55,422 nucleotides of DNA, taken from contig CAJMRT010000010.1 in assembly GCA_905215855.1 (NCBI GenBank), positions 1 to 55,422 of the forward strand. Reading direction: 5' to 3'. Position numbers and translations under genes: made by a program. Source of the stretch: an uncultured bacterium. Lineage in GTDB: Bacteria; Bacillota; Clostridia; Oscillospirales; Acutalibacteraceae. This document shows, piece by piece, positions 40,961 through 50,773 of this stretch. Numbering within the stretch: the first letter of the stretch is position 1; each line of letters begins with the position of its first letter. The notes under the pieces are model-generated. The model was given only the letters and a program-made list of their open reading frames with translations, was not told the DNA's origin and ran no database searches.

Positions 40961-42865
40961 TTAAGGAATCATAATTGTATCGGTCGTATCAAGCTGTGAT
41001 GTTCTCATTGCAGGCTTGCAGAGTTCAATCTGCCTGCCGTCTTTGATAAAGAGCGGAACTTCATTGAGAGCAACCTCAATATAATGAGTACCCTTGCTCA
41101 TTTTTTCTGTTGTAACGCTTGTACCGCTGAGTTTTACAAAAGTCATGTTCTCGGGGAGATAAACATATCTTCCGCCTACATTCTGCTCATATACAGGGCA
41201 AATCATGCACTCGTCACCGAGCATAAGCTGTGTTTCACATTCACGGGCAATTTTATCATCGGGATAATCAAACGAGAGCGGTCTGAAAATCATATCGTTT
41301 TCTTCGCTTGCCTTTTTGAATGTTCTGTAAAGGTACGGAATAAGTCTGTAACGAACCTCAACAATATCCTTGAAATCATCGCTGTTTTCAAAGCTGTAGC
41401 ACTCCTGATTTCTTGTGCCGAGAGCGGCATGGTTACGCATAAGCGGAGTAAACACACCGAGTGCAAGAAAACGAAGAACAAGGTCACGGGTTGCGTTTTC
41501 GTTAAAGCCTCCGAGATCTGCACCGCAGTACAGAAAGCCGCACATATTTGCCGATGGGAGCATTTTGAGGTCAAGAAGAATGTGTGACCACCAAGAGTGG
41601 TTATCACCGAACCAGATACCGCTTGAACGATGAGCGCCTACATATGACGCACGGGAGAACATAAGAATTTTTTCTTTACCGAACTCCTCCGCAAAATATT
41701 CGCCGGCGGCCTTTGTCATATTAGCACCGTAAATGTTGTGAACCTGATCATGGCAAACCTGTTTGCCGTCAACTGTATGGTAAATGCTTGAATAATCCTC
41801 GGGACTGTTTGAAAGACCTGCGAATGTGTCCTTGAGCTCAAAGAATTTTGAAAGGTCAAGGTTCTGCCCTTTGAGAGAAGCCGCCTTATCAAGTGCTTTG
41901 TTAAGTCCTTTTACCGAATAGAAAATTGCAGGCTCGTTCATATCGTTCCAGAAGCCGTCAATTCCCATATCTGTGAGAATTTTATATTTTGAGCCGAACC
42001 ACTTTCTTACATCCGGACGGAGAAAATCGGGAAAGCCAACGATACCGGGCCATACACCGCCCTCAAAATCCGTGCCGTCCTCGTTTTTGCAGAAGTATCC
42101 GTTCTTTCTGCCCTCTTCATAGATATCGTAGCCGTTCTCTTTTTTTACGCCTGCGTCAATAATCGGAATGAGGTGGATTCCTTCTTCCCTTTTCTTTGAA
42201 ACATAGTCCTTGAAATTCGGAAATTTTTCATCATCAACAGTAAAGTCCTTGTAACGCTCCATATAGTCGATGTCGAGATATACGCAGTCAAGCGGAATTC
42301 CTGCCTTGTTGTAACCGTCAACAACAGCGTCAACAGCTTCGGCATTGTGATAGCTCCAACGGCTCTGCTGATAACCGAATGCCCAAAACGGCGGAACATA
42401 GCTTGTGCCTATTGATTTTCTGAACTCTTTTACGATTTCAAGCGGCTTTGTGCCGTCAATGTAATATATATCAAAATCCGTGCCGTCAATTGTGATAACG
42501 GTTTTGTTTGTGGTTGTATAGCCGATGTCCCAACGGATTTTTGACGGGAAGTCGATAAAAATACCAAAAGCTTTTGAACCGCTGAGCATAAGGAAATTGT
42601 GAGCGGCATAAAGGGATGACTTAGTTTCTGTGTGGAACGGGTCATCACTGCAAAAGCTGTTATACACCCAACCACGCTTGTTGATACCTCTCGGAGCTTC
42701 GCCGAGTCCGTAAACAATATCACTGTCTGCCATATCAAATTCAAAAACGAATTTTCCGTCTTTAAACTCACCACCGAGAGGAAATTCTGCAATAGGCAGA
42801 GAGTTAAATTTTTCAACAACAGCCTGCGTATCAATCGGGTTGCCCGATGTAAACTTTTTAATCAT
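40961..42865 (-). CDS. GH31 alpha-glucosidase
   Basis: A 634-aa glycoside hydrolase of family 31, releasing glucose from alpha-linked oligosaccharides. The nucleophile Asp lies in GFWNDMNEP. The GIWFGDNHSWW segment carries the probable acid/base region. WAFGYQQSRWSY and DCVYLDIDYM are further family landmarks. No signal peptide is seen, so it is cytoplasmic. ATG 42865 follows GAAGGAAG. Its promoter is at 42948-42975; no sugar transporter or regulator is adjacent. Specificity (alpha-1,4 or 1,6) cannot be read. Confidence 0.9.
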   Translation of the reverse strand: MIKKFTSGNPIDTQAVVEKFNSLPIAEFPLGGEFKDGKFVFEFDMADSDIVYGLGEAPRGINKRGWVYNSFCSDDPFHTETKSSLYAAHNFLMLSGSKAFGIFIDFPSKIRWDIGYTTTNKTVITIDGTDFDIYYIDGTKPLEIVKEFRKSIGTSYVPPFWAFGYQQSRWSYHNAEAVDAVVDGYNKAGIPLDCVYLDIDYMERYKDFTVDDEKFPNFKDYVSKKREEGIHLIPIIDAGVKKENGYDIYEEGRKNGYFCKNEDGTDFEGGVWPGIVGFPDFLRPDVRKWFGSKYKILTDMGIDGFWNDMNEPAIFYSVKGLNKALDKAASLKGQNLDLSKFFELKDTFAGLSNSPEDYSSIYHTVDGKQVCHDQVHNIYGANMTKAAGEYFAEEFGKEKILMFSRASYVGAHRSSGIWFGDNHSWWSHILLDLKMLPSANMCGFLYCGADLGGFNENATRDLVLRFLALGVFTPLMRNHAALGTRNQECYSFENSDDFKDIVEVRYRLIPYLYRTFKKASEENDMIFRPLSFDYPDDKIARECETQLMLGDECMICPVYEQNVGGRYVYLPENMTFVKLSGTSVTTEKMSKGTHYIEVALNEVPLFIKDGRQIELCKPAMRTSQLDTTDTIMIP

Positions 42866-42947
42866 TAAAGCACTTCCTTCTTTATTAAAATTTTTCGATT
42901 TTTTCAAAGCGATCTGCAAAATCTTGCCGACACGCACTTACAATTTT

Positions 42948-42975
42948 AGTATAACATTAATTTTGATTATTGCAA
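42948..42975 (-). promoter_or_regulatory. Promoter of the GH31 gene
   Basis: Minus strand TTGCAA, 16-nt spacer, TATACT. Leader about 75 nt. Confidence 0.75.
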
Positions 42976-43021
42976 TGGCAAAATTTATTTTTGTATTATT
43001 TTATTTTTTGCACATAAAAAA

Positions 43022-43047
43022 GCACCCATACAAATCTGTAAAGGTGC
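43022..43047 (-). terminator. Terminator of the YetF gene
   Basis: GCACC pairs with GGTGC across a 16-nt loop, then TTTTTT on the minus strand. Stem is short. Confidence 0.55.
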
Positions 43048-43070
43048 AAATTTTATTCTTTTACGCTTTA

Positions 43071-43775
43071 TCAGTCAAAAATATCATTCTTGCTTTCAGA
43101 CTTTTCGTCTTGGTAAATTTTGAGATTTCCCGTATCGTCACACACACCGAGAAAAACATCTTTGAGCCGTTTGCGGTTGTTGTCAAGCTGTTTTTTGAGC
43201 CATTCAAGATTAAAGCCCGATTCGGCAAGATTTTTCTCGAGAATTTTTCCGTCCGTAATAACCACGGACTCGGGTCGGTTTTGGTGAACAATGATTTTTA
43301 AATCATCCGGAGTTGCAGGGCGCTTTTTGTCCTTTGGCAGAACCGACAAATCGCCGTTCTGTTCAAGAAAAACCGTTTCGACATCATCAAGACTGAAATA
43401 TCCCTTTTCACGCATTCGTGTAAGAAATTCGTTTATATCAATTTTTGCAACCGAAAAATTCTTTTTGTACAACTTTCCTCTGTCGAAAATCACAATCGAC
43501 TTACCTGTTAAAAATCTTCGTAACATTGTTGATTTTTGCGAAAGCCACGAACAAAGCATAACAATTACTACATAAACAATGAGTGCCGCAAGACACGCCC
43601 AAAAGTCTGACATTTCGGTTGTCGCCATCTCCGCTGCGATTGAACCGATTGTGATTCCGTTGATGTAGTCAAACAGATTAAGGCTTGACATCTGCTTGTT
43701 GCCGATGAACTTTGACAGCAGGAACAATACTGCAATTGAAACGGGTGCCGTGATTAATGCACGCAAAAAGTCCAT
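43071..43775 (-). CDS. YetF/DUF421 membrane protein
   Basis: A 234-aa protein with about three N-terminal TM helices (FLRALITAPVSIAVLFLLSK, IGSIAAEMA, ACLAALIVYVVIVMLC). The soluble C-terminal part has the paired DUF421 domain pattern (GKSIVIFDRGKLYKKNFSVAKID...FLTRMREKGYFSLDDVETVFLEQNG). YetF-type proteins are linked to spore or stress membranes, but their biochemical role is unclear. Confidence 0.85.
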   Translation of the reverse strand: MDFLRALITAPVSIAVLFLLSKFIGNKQMSSLNLFDYINGITIGSIAAEMATTEMSDFWACLAALIVYVVIVMLCSWLSQKSTMLRRFLTGKSIVIFDRGKLYKKNFSVAKIDINEFLTRMREKGYFSLDDVETVFLEQNGDLSVLPKDKKRPATPDDLKIIVHQNRPESVVITDGKILEKNLAESGFNLEWLKKQLDNNRKRLKDVFLGVCDDTGNLKIYQDEKSESKNDIFD

Positions 43776-43831
43776 AATATCCCCTCCGATAGGGTTATTA
43801 TGGACTTTAAATTATTTTTTATTCCGCAAAA

Positions 43832-44743
43832 TTACCAAGGCTTAACTGTGCCTGTGATTTCCGAAACGCTCTTGATTCCGTTTTTGTCGAGCCATTCGTT
43901 CATTCCATCGGCAATCTTAATCGGTGCATACGGATCCGTAAAAAGGACAGTACCGATTTGAAGTGCGGTTGCGCCTGCCATCATCATCTCGATTGCATCC
44001 TGCCAGCTTGAAATACCGCCCATACCGATAATCGGAATTTTAACTGCGTTTGCAACCTGCCAAACCATTCTTACTGCAACAGGGAAAATTGCAGGACCGC
44101 TCATTCCGCCTGTGTTGTTGCGGATAATCGGTCTGCGTGAGTTGATGTCGATACGCATACCCGTGAGCGTGTTGATCATTGAAATTGCATCCGCACCGTT
44201 TGCCTCTGCCGACTGTGCGATTGATGCAATGTCGGTAACATTTGGGCTGAGCTTTACGATAAGCGGTTTTTTGCAATACTTTTTGACAGCCGCAGTAATT
44301 GCACCTACGGATTCACAGCTTGTGCCAAACTGCACTCCGCCGCTCTTGACATTAGGGCATGAGATGTTGAGTTCAATCATATCAACATCGGTTTCGCTGA
44401 GTTTTTCAGCCATTGCACAATAATCTTCGGGAGTGTTGCCGGCAATGTTTGCAATGATAACCGTATTCTGCTTTTTGAGCCACGGCAAATCCTCATTGAT
44501 AAAAACATCAACACCGGGGTTTTGAAGTCCTACTGCATTCAAAATGCCGGAAGGAGTTTCGGCTACTCTCGGAACAGGGTTGCCGTCACGGCGGGTAAGT
44601 GTGATACCCTTGCATGAAATACCGCCAAGCTTTTCAAGGGGATAAAGCTCGGAATATTCCATACCGAAACCGAATGTTCCCGATGCGGCAATGAGAGGAT
44701 TGTTAAATTCCACTCCGCAAACTTTTACAGATAAATCAGCCAT
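43832..44743 (-). CDS. pyrD: Dihydroorotate dehydrogenase B, catalytic subunit
   Basis: A 303-aa class 1B FMN enzyme converting dihydroorotate to orotate in pyrimidine synthesis. Seen: NPLIAASGTFGFG, GLQNPGVD, ELNISCPNVKSGG (catalytic Cys), IVKLSPNVTDI, SGPAIFPVAVRMVW and GMGGISSWQDA. It overlaps pyrK by 8 nt and forms the usual PyrD-PyrK complex with NAD-linked electron flow. It is transcribed as the synthesis counterpart of the degradative cluster at 10-22 kb. Confidence 0.95.
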   Translation of the reverse strand: MADLSVKVCGVEFNNPLIAASGTFGFGMEYSELYPLEKLGGISCKGITLTRRDGNPVPRVAETPSGILNAVGLQNPGVDVFINEDLPWLKKQNTVIIANIAGNTPEDYCAMAEKLSETDVDMIELNISCPNVKSGGVQFGTSCESVGAITAAVKKYCKKPLIVKLSPNVTDIASIAQSAEANGADAISMINTLTGMRIDINSRRPIIRNNTGGMSGPAIFPVAVRMVWQVANAVKIPIIGMGGISSWQDAIEMMMAGATALQIGTVLFTDPYAPIKIADGMNEWLDKNGIKSVSEITGTVKPW

Positions 44744-45497
44744 TGAAAACTACCTCCTCAGCATTAAATACGGGGCCGTTTTTGCAGACATGCTGCATAA
44801 TTTCTTCACCGTTTTTTCTTACCTTTACCGCACACTCAAGGCATGCACCCATTCCGCAGGCCATTCTCTCCTCAAGAGAAATCTGACACGGCTTACCTGC
44901 CTCTTTGCAAACATCGGCAATAGCCCTGAGCATCGGTGTAGGGCCGCAGGCACAAACCTCGTCAACCTCTGAGATTTTTTCTTTGAGAACATCTGTTACA
45001 AAGCCATGGATTCCTGCACTGCCGTCATCTGTTGTCAGCACAAGTTCTGCACCCGCATTCTTGAAATCGTCCTGTAAAATGATAAGGTCTTTGTTTCTGA
45101 AGCCTGTGATAACAAGGGGATTTTCACACTGCTTTGCTGTGTAGAGCATTGGAGGAACGCCTATACCGCCGCCGATAAGGCAATAACGCCTGCCCTTTTC
45201 AATCTTAAAGCCGTTGCCGAGAGGAGCGAGAATATCAACGCTTTCGCCCTTTTTCATCTCGGACATAATTTTTGTTCCCTCACCCTTTACCTGATAAACA
45301 AGGCGAAGAACACCGTTTTCGCTGTCGCAAACCGAAATAGGTCTGCGCAGAGTTTTTGAAGGCACATAAACATGGGCAAACTGTCCGCACTTTGCAAGCG
45401 GAGCAAGCTCGTCATTTTTTACCCTCATATCAAAAATGCCGTCTGCAATCTGTTCGTTTGACAAAAGCTCAAACTTCTGAACATCATACTTTTTCAT
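44736..45497 (-). CDS. pyrK: Dihydroorotate dehydrogenase electron-transfer subunit
   Basis: A 253-aa flavin/Fe-S protein. The FAD-binding motif is RRPISVCD, the NAD region GGGIGVPPMLYTAKQ and CACGPTPML, and the [2Fe-2S] cysteines are in CGMGACLECAVKV plus a later HVCKNGPVF. It passes electrons from PyrD to NAD. Overlap with pyrD implies coupled translation. Confidence 0.95.
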   Translation of the reverse strand: MKKYDVQKFELLSNEQIADGIFDMRVKNDELAPLAKCGQFAHVYVPSKTLRRPISVCDSENGVLRLVYQVKGEGTKIMSEMKKGESVDILAPLGNGFKIEKGRRYCLIGGGIGVPPMLYTAKQCENPLVITGFRNKDLIILQDDFKNAGAELVLTTDDGSAGIHGFVTDVLKEKISEVDEVCACGPTPMLRAIADVCKEAGKPCQISLEERMACGMGACLECAVKVRKNGEEIMQHVCKNGPVFNAEEVVFNG

Positions 45498-45609
45498 AAT
45501 ATCATCCTTTGGTTAGCTTTATTTATATAAAATCAATTCATAACAAATCGATTTTTAATCGGAGTGTCACTGCATTGCGGACAAAAGTGAACATCTCATC
45601 ACATCGCCG

Positions 45610-46872
45610 CTAATCAACATATTTAAGTTCAACAGTCAGCACACCTAACTCATCCTTGCGATAAACATAACAGCTTTCCGCAAGCTTTGGTGAATAACCG
45701 TTAATCTCATTAGCCTCTGAAAACCAGTTATAAAGATAGCCGTCATTCATCATCCTGTCATACATATAATCGAAATCGGTGTTCTTATCAACAACAATGC
45801 TGAAATATTCATCTCCGTTTTTTGCAGCGTTTGCAATAGCTTGGCTTACATCATCGGCATTGTCAAGGTCGAAAACAGTCGGGTACTTATAGTTAAAATA
45901 GTTGTACTTTTCAGCCGTACACTTTGGAACATAAAAATTACACCATGTACCAACGCTCATATAGGTTTGTGAATTAAGCTCGGAATACTTATATGACAGC
46001 TTATGATCCTTGAACATAAGGTCATCGGTTAGGTTAAAATAATCGTTTTCCGCATAATTATTTTCGCCGTCGGTATCATTCCATGTAACATCAATTTGGT
46101 ACCAATCGCCGCCGATTTTAACGCAGTTCCACGCATGGTTTGTGTTGTCAACCGTACCCGAAACCATAACGCAGTCTATATCTGCTTTGTTGCACAATAG
46201 CTGAAACGCCCTTGCGTAACCCTCACACACTGCTTTACCGTCAACCAAAGCGCCATAGGCATCGTTTTCATTGCCCTGAACATCATCGTTTTCAGCCGCT
46301 GCATCGTCATACTTGCAGTTATCAATTATATAGTTGTTAATGTATTCTTCTCTTTCAAAATCATTTCCCGAAGGTAGTTTTTTCAAAGCAGAAGTAACGG
46401 CAGTGTCAAATTTTTTCTTGGCGGCTATAAGCTCATCATTTTGAACAGTATAATCAAGCTTTACGCTTGTTGTGTCACCATACGGAACAAAAAGACTTGA
46501 CCCCTTGAGCCAAAAAGTTTCGGGGTGGTCGTTTTTGTATGCTTCAACAGCCTGTGTAATCTGATAATCGGAAAGCGTGCCTGTTGTTGTTATGTTTGGT
46601 GCATACACGGTATCAACGCTCTTTGCAATTCTCATATACAGTTCTTTTACATAATCATCGGTAAGCGTGTCATAGGCATAATCGGTTTTTACATCTGCAT
46701 AATCCTTGTCGTTTTCAACATCTTGTGCACTCGGAGTTGTAACGGATTTTTCTATGATAGAGCTTCTCTTTGGTTCACTGCTTTCGGAATCATCCGTCAA
46801 CGAACATGAACAGCCAAAAAATGCTACCGCACAGGTTATTAAACAAACTAAGGCAGTTTTATATATTTTCAA
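45610..46872 (-). CDS. Transglutaminase-like lipoprotein, copy 1
   Basis: A 420-aa lipoprotein with lipobox-like AFFGC (Cys 21, or Cys 23 in CSC). The transglutaminase-like core has a Cys-His-Asp triad: KAVCEGYARAF (C216), NHAWNCVKI (H246) and YQIDVTWND (D261). Such extracellular domains may be proteases or cross-linking enzymes. The C-terminal part (residues about 280-420) shows no second domain I recognise. The start appears to be TTG (with GAGATG upstream), shared with its paralogue. Confidence 0.82.
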   Translation of the reverse strand: MKIYKTALVCLITCAVAFFGCSCSLTDDSESSEPKRSSIIEKSVTTPSAQDVENDKDYADVKTDYAYDTLTDDYVKELYMRIAKSVDTVYAPNITTTGTLSDYQITQAVEAYKNDHPETFWLKGSSLFVPYGDTTSVKLDYTVQNDELIAAKKKFDTAVTSALKKLPSGNDFEREEYINNYIIDNCKYDDAAAENDDVQGNENDAYGALVDGKAVCEGYARAFQLLCNKADIDCVMVSGTVDNTNHAWNCVKIGGDWYQIDVTWNDTDGENNYAENDYFNLTDDLMFKDHKLSYKYSELNSQTYMSVGTWCNFYVPKCTAEKYNYFNYKYPTVFDLDNADDVSQAIANAAKNGDEYFSIVVDKNTDFDYMYDRMMNDGYLYNWFSEANEINGYSPKLAESCYVYRKDELGVLTVELKYVD

Positions 46873-46907
46873 AAAATCATCTCAATTTTTGTTTGTCTTT
46901 ATACAGA

Positions 46908-46986
46908 ATACGGCAGCAGTCAAAACTGACTGTCGCCGTATGGATTTGTCATGTTCTATTTTACTTTATTTTCGCCTTGCAGTCAA
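46908..46986 (-). promoter_or_regulatory. Promoter and leader hairpin of copy 1
   Basis: Minus strand TTGACT (46981-46986), 17-nt spacer, TAAAAT (46958-46963). An almost perfect hairpin (46908-46941) follows in the leader. The same arrangement is at 48334-48412. Confidence 0.75.
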
Positions 46987-47009
46987 TGTTATAATCAATC
47001 ATGCAGCAT

Positions 47010-48287
47010 TTAATTAATATATTCAAGTTGAAATGTTATCAAATTAGACTTTTCATCATAAAGCATATTGCAAGTATCATTCAACTTTGGTGAATCAGAG
47101 TTAATTTGGTTAGCCTTTGTAAGCCAATCATACATATATCCATTCCGCACCTCATCATACACATCATCGTAATTTACATTTTCATCTACTATAACTACGA
47201 AATACTCTTCTCCGTTCTTTGCCGCTTTTGCAATTGCTGTGCTGACATTATCGGAATCATCAAGATTAGATACTGTAGGATATTTATAATTATAACAATA
47301 GTTGTGATAATTGTATTTCTCGGCAGTACATTTTGGAACATAGAAGTTACACCAAGATTCCAAATTCAAAAAAGATTCTGCATCAATCTCCGAGTATTTT
47401 GGAGACAGCGTGTGCTCCTCATACATAAGGCTGTCGGTAAGATTAAAGTACTCATGCGAATCATCAATAAAATCATCAACATCGTCCCAAGTAACATCAA
47501 TCTGATACCAATCGCCGCTGATTTTTACACCGTTCCATGCGTGATTGTCTGAATCGGCTGTTCCCGAAAGTAATACGCAGTCAATATTCGCCTTGTTGCA
47601 CAAAAGCTGAAAGGCTCTTGCGTAACCCTCACACACGGCTTTGCCGTCAACCAACGCACCGTAGGCATCGTTTTCATTGTCCTGAACATCATCGTTTTCA
47701 GCCGCTTCCTCATCATAATCACAATTATTAATTATATAATTATGTATATATTCTTCTCTTTCACATTCAGTGCCATAAGGGACACTTTTGGAAATAGTAT
47801 CAACTGCAGTATTAAACTCTTTTTTTGCAGTAACAAGTTTATCACCGCTCATAGTATATGTAAGCCAAATTCCTGTTTCATAATCAAAATTTTCGTATTC
47901 ATAGTAACTTTTAAGCCAGAACACTTCAGGGTGGTCATTTTTATACGCTTCCACAGCCTGTGTCATTTGATATTCACTAAGATTCCCTTCAGCGTAAAAT
48001 GACGGTTCATATTCGGAATCAATATTATCACTTATTTGATTGTACAGCTTTTTCACATAATCATCAGTAAGTGTGCTATAGGCATAATCTGTTTTTGGTT
48101 CATTATACACACACGGCTCTGTCGGTTTAGGTTTAGATGTTGTTTTTACACTTGTACTGCTTTTTTCGGAAGTAGTTACAGGTACACTCGATTCGTTGTT
48201 ATCATCCTCAAGCAATGAACACGAACAGCCGAAAAATGCTACCGCACAGGTCATTAAACAAACTAAGGCAGTTTTATATATTTTCAA
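47010..48287 (-). CDS. Transglutaminase-like lipoprotein, copy 2
   Basis: A 425-aa paralogue of the preceding gene in the same orientation, with the triad KAVCEGYARAF (C219), NHAWNGVKI (H249) and YQIDVTWDD (D264). The signal peptides differ by one residue, while the Ser/Thr-rich linker after the lipid anchor and the far C-terminus have diverged. The tract around the catalytic Cys is nearly identical in nucleotide sequence, pointing to recent duplication or gene conversion. Each copy has its own promoter, so they are not one operon. Confidence 0.82.
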   Translation of the reverse strand: MKIYKTALVCLMTCAVAFFGCSCSLLEDDNNESSVPVTTSEKSSTSVKTTSKPKPTEPCVYNEPKTDYAYSTLTDDYVKKLYNQISDNIDSEYEPSFYAEGNLSEYQMTQAVEAYKNDHPEVFWLKSYYEYENFDYETGIWLTYTMSGDKLVTAKKEFNTAVDTISKSVPYGTECEREEYIHNYIINNCDYDEEAAENDDVQDNENDAYGALVDGKAVCEGYARAFQLLCNKANIDCVLLSGTADSDNHAWNGVKISGDWYQIDVTWDDVDDFIDDSHEYFNLTDSLMYEEHTLSPKYSEIDAESFLNLESWCNFYVPKCTAEKYNYHNYCYNYKYPTVSNLDDSDNVSTAIAKAAKNGEEYFVVIVDENVNYDDVYDEVRNGYMYDWLTKANQINSDSPKLNDTCNMLYDEKSNLITFQLEYIN

Positions 48288-48333
48288 AAAATCATCTCAA
48301 TTTTTGTTTTGGATTATTTATTTCATATACAGA

Positions 48334-48412
48334 ATACGGCAGCAGCCAAAGTTGACTGTCGCCGTATGGATTTGTCATATTCTATTTTACTTTATTTTCG
48401 CCTTGCAGTCAA
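48334..48412 (-). promoter_or_regulatory. Promoter and leader hairpin of copy 2
   Basis: Minus strand TTGACT (48407-48412), 17-nt spacer, TAAAAT (48384-48389), and hairpin 48334-48367. Nearly identical to the copy 1 region. Confidence 0.75.
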
Positions 48413-48431
48413 TGCAAAATTGAGCATTAAA

Positions 48432-50528
48432 CTACTTTCCCACAACATGGGTATCACCGAAAACCTCGGCATAAACATTGTTGTCGAGAATCATTCTTGA
48501 AACGGTAAAGAGGTTGTTGCATCTGTTATTGAGTTCGTCAATATCATCCTTGCCCTTTGCGCCCTTGAAAGCGGTGTATTCGCCTGTTGACGCATTGTAT
48601 TTTCCGTTCTGAGAAATCCAGCTTCTGTCGGCAAACACAACGAACGGTTCTTTGTTTCCGAAAATATCCGTACCTGCCAACATTCTGCTGTCATATTCAA
48701 GACCGAGCATATTTGAAAGCGTGGGCAGAATATCAAGGCTTGAACAGTATGTGTCAACCTTGACAGGCTCTTTCATTGAACCGCTCCACAACAGCCACGC
48801 ATTTTTGTATTGTTCAAAGGTTGTGTCAACCTTATGACCTGCAAGTTCCGACACACCGTCAAATTCATCAAGCGAATACGGATAGTGATCATCTGTAAGG
48901 CAAATCAAGGTGTTGTCAAGTTTGCCCGCCTTGTCAAGTCTTGCAAGAAGATATTCCATTGCCTTGTCAAGCTCAATGTTTGCTGCAAGATAGCCCTTGA
49001 CCTCATCGCTGTATTTCAGGTCTTTTACAAGGGCTGCGTTGCGTTTGCTCATGGTGTTGTATGAATATCCGCCATGACCGCTGACCGTCATATAATAAAC
49101 GCTGAAGCTGTCGGAATTTATGTAATCGTCAACAGTTTTCTGCATCATTTTGAGGTCGGAATTCGGCCAGACATTTTCTCCGAGGTCAAGACCTTTTCCG
49201 ATTGCAGAGTAGTCATAGCCGATATTTGTAAGGTACTTGTCCCTGTCGTAGTAATCATAGGTGTGATTGTGGTAAGCGTTAACTGTTTTGCAGCCGAGTT
49301 TTCTGCTCTGCTCACCGAGTGCAAACGGAAAGCTTACATTATTTTCGGCTGACTTTGAAAAGCTCCACACACCGGATTTTGGAATCAAACCCGTAAGATT
49401 TGCATATTCGCCGTCAGTTGTGCTTACACCCCACGCAGGCGAATAGTAGTTTTCAAACTGAAATCCCTCGTTATACATTTTGTAGAGCGTAGGAGTCAAA
49501 TTCTTGTCGATTGCATACTGCGAAAAACTTTCGGCAGTAATAAAAATTATGTTGTAGTCTTTGAAAACACCAGTGTATTCATTGGTATAGCTCGGCTCTT
49601 GACTGTCGAAATATTCATAAAGCGACTTGAGTTCGTCATTCTTTGTACTCTTTGCAAGCTTTGAAAAATCAGCACTCATAATCTGAGCTTTCTGCTCTGT
49701 TTTTGTAGTTTCATCGGCAGTTGATTCTTTATTTTTCGGCTTGCTGTTTGTGCGTATATTTGCTTTGTAACCGAACATAAGGCGGCTGATGTCAAGCCTT
49801 TGCATTGTGTAAAGTCCGTAGCGTTCACACACGGCAACCTGTTGCAATTCACCGTAATAAAGATTGTAGTTGCTCTTTGTGTCGGAAGAATCACGGTCAA
49901 TGCCTACCGCAAGGACAGTTCCAATCTGAAAAACCACCGCAATCAAAAGCACAATCAGCTTGCCTTTTAACTTTACTTTTGAAAAGTCAAACAGCTTTCC
50001 GCCAAAAATTATAAGAAAAGCAAGCGGAATGAAAAGTAGAATAACAAACACAATTCTGCTTGCTATCGCAGTCATAATCATATCAATTGAATTGAACGCC
50101 TGACCTGCACCGCCGTTGGTAACGCTGCTTACAACAACCATTGTGCCGAAAACATTGTAGTATATCATCTGCACACCGTACCATATTGTCAGCACGGCAG
50201 TGAGTGCAATTGCAATTCCTCTGTTTACCCATCTGCGTTTTGAAAAAGAACACAACAAAACAAGTACCGCCGAAAGCACGATTGTAAACAGGAATGTGAA
50301 AGCAAAACCGCCGAGCACATCAAACCCCGACGCAATTTTAAGGTCGGTTTCAAGCCATAGAATCAAAAGCGGAAAGTACGCAAAAAATGCAACTCTCTTT
50401 GCAAAGCCATGACTTTTTTCAGGCCTTCTGTAGTAGTCAAAATTTGAACTTCCGACTTTTACGGCAGGCTGTCCCACATAGTGATTTCTTCTTGAAGATC
50501 CGCTGTTTGTACCGTCTGAATATGTCAT
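48432..50528 (-). CDS. LTA-synthase-like sulfatase-family membrane enzyme
   Basis: A 698-aa protein with about five N-terminal TM helices and an extracellular alkaline-phosphatase/sulfatase-fold domain. Seen: NIIFITAESFSQY, PAWGVSTTDGEYANLTGL (the Thr nucleophile region), YHNHTYDYYDRD, YYMTVSGHGGY and LTDDHYPY. Enzymes of this type transfer glycerol phosphate to polymers such as lipoteichoic acid. Specific donor not determinable. Own promoter at 50577-50605. Confidence 0.88.
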   Translation of the reverse strand: MTYSDGTNSGSSRRNHYVGQPAVKVGSSNFDYYRRPEKSHGFAKRVAFFAYFPLLILWLETDLKIASGFDVLGGFAFTFLFTIVLSAVLVLLCSFSKRRWVNRGIAIALTAVLTIWYGVQMIYYNVFGTMVVVSSVTNGGAGQAFNSIDMIMTAIASRIVFVILLFIPLAFLIIFGGKLFDFSKVKLKGKLIVLLIAVVFQIGTVLAVGIDRDSSDTKSNYNLYYGELQQVAVCERYGLYTMQRLDISRLMFGYKANIRTNSKPKNKESTADETTKTEQKAQIMSADFSKLAKSTKNDELKSLYEYFDSQEPSYTNEYTGVFKDYNIIFITAESFSQYAIDKNLTPTLYKMYNEGFQFENYYSPAWGVSTTDGEYANLTGLIPKSGVWSFSKSAENNVSFPFALGEQSRKLGCKTVNAYHNHTYDYYDRDKYLTNIGYDYSAIGKGLDLGENVWPNSDLKMMQKTVDDYINSDSFSVYYMTVSGHGGYSYNTMSKRNAALVKDLKYSDEVKGYLAANIELDKAMEYLLARLDKAGKLDNTLICLTDDHYPYSLDEFDGVSELAGHKVDTTFEQYKNAWLLWSGSMKEPVKVDTYCSSLDILPTLSNMLGLEYDSRMLAGTDIFGNKEPFVVFADRSWISQNGKYNASTGEYTAFKGAKGKDDIDELNNRCNNLFTVSRMILDNNVYAEVFGDTHVVGK

Positions 50529-50576
50529 TTAATTCTCCTTTCTTTTTCAATGCAGTTATTAAGTAGATTATAAAGC

Positions 50577-50605
50577 GAAAACGCCGCCATTGCAATGACA
50601 AATTT
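50577..50605 (-). promoter_or_regulatory. Promoter of the LTA-synthase-like gene
   Basis: Minus strand TTGCAA, 17-nt spacer, TATAAT, 49 nt before the start. Confidence 0.8.
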
Positions 50606-50648
50606 CACCAAAATTCGCCCTATATGACACATTCGGACTTTTTATATA

Positions 50649-50677
50649 TTGAAACAGTTGACCTTTTGTAGTATAAT
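50649..50677 (+). promoter_or_regulatory. Promoter of htpG
   Basis: TTGAAA, 17-nt spacer, TATAAT, about 96 nt before the start. No CIRCE-type inverted repeat (TTAGCACTC...GAGTGCTAA) is seen, so HrcA control is unlikely here. Confidence 0.8.
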
Positions 50678-50773
50678 TATAGTTTAATGAGAGGCTTGTG
50701 TGAAAAGCTATGCAAATTGCGGCTTTGAACAAGGCTTCTTAATTTATGTATTATTATGAAAAGGAAGATTTTT

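Noticed and set aside
50606..50773. CIRCE element upstream of htpG
   Set aside because: No TTAGCACTC-N9-GAGTGCTAA inverted repeat found.
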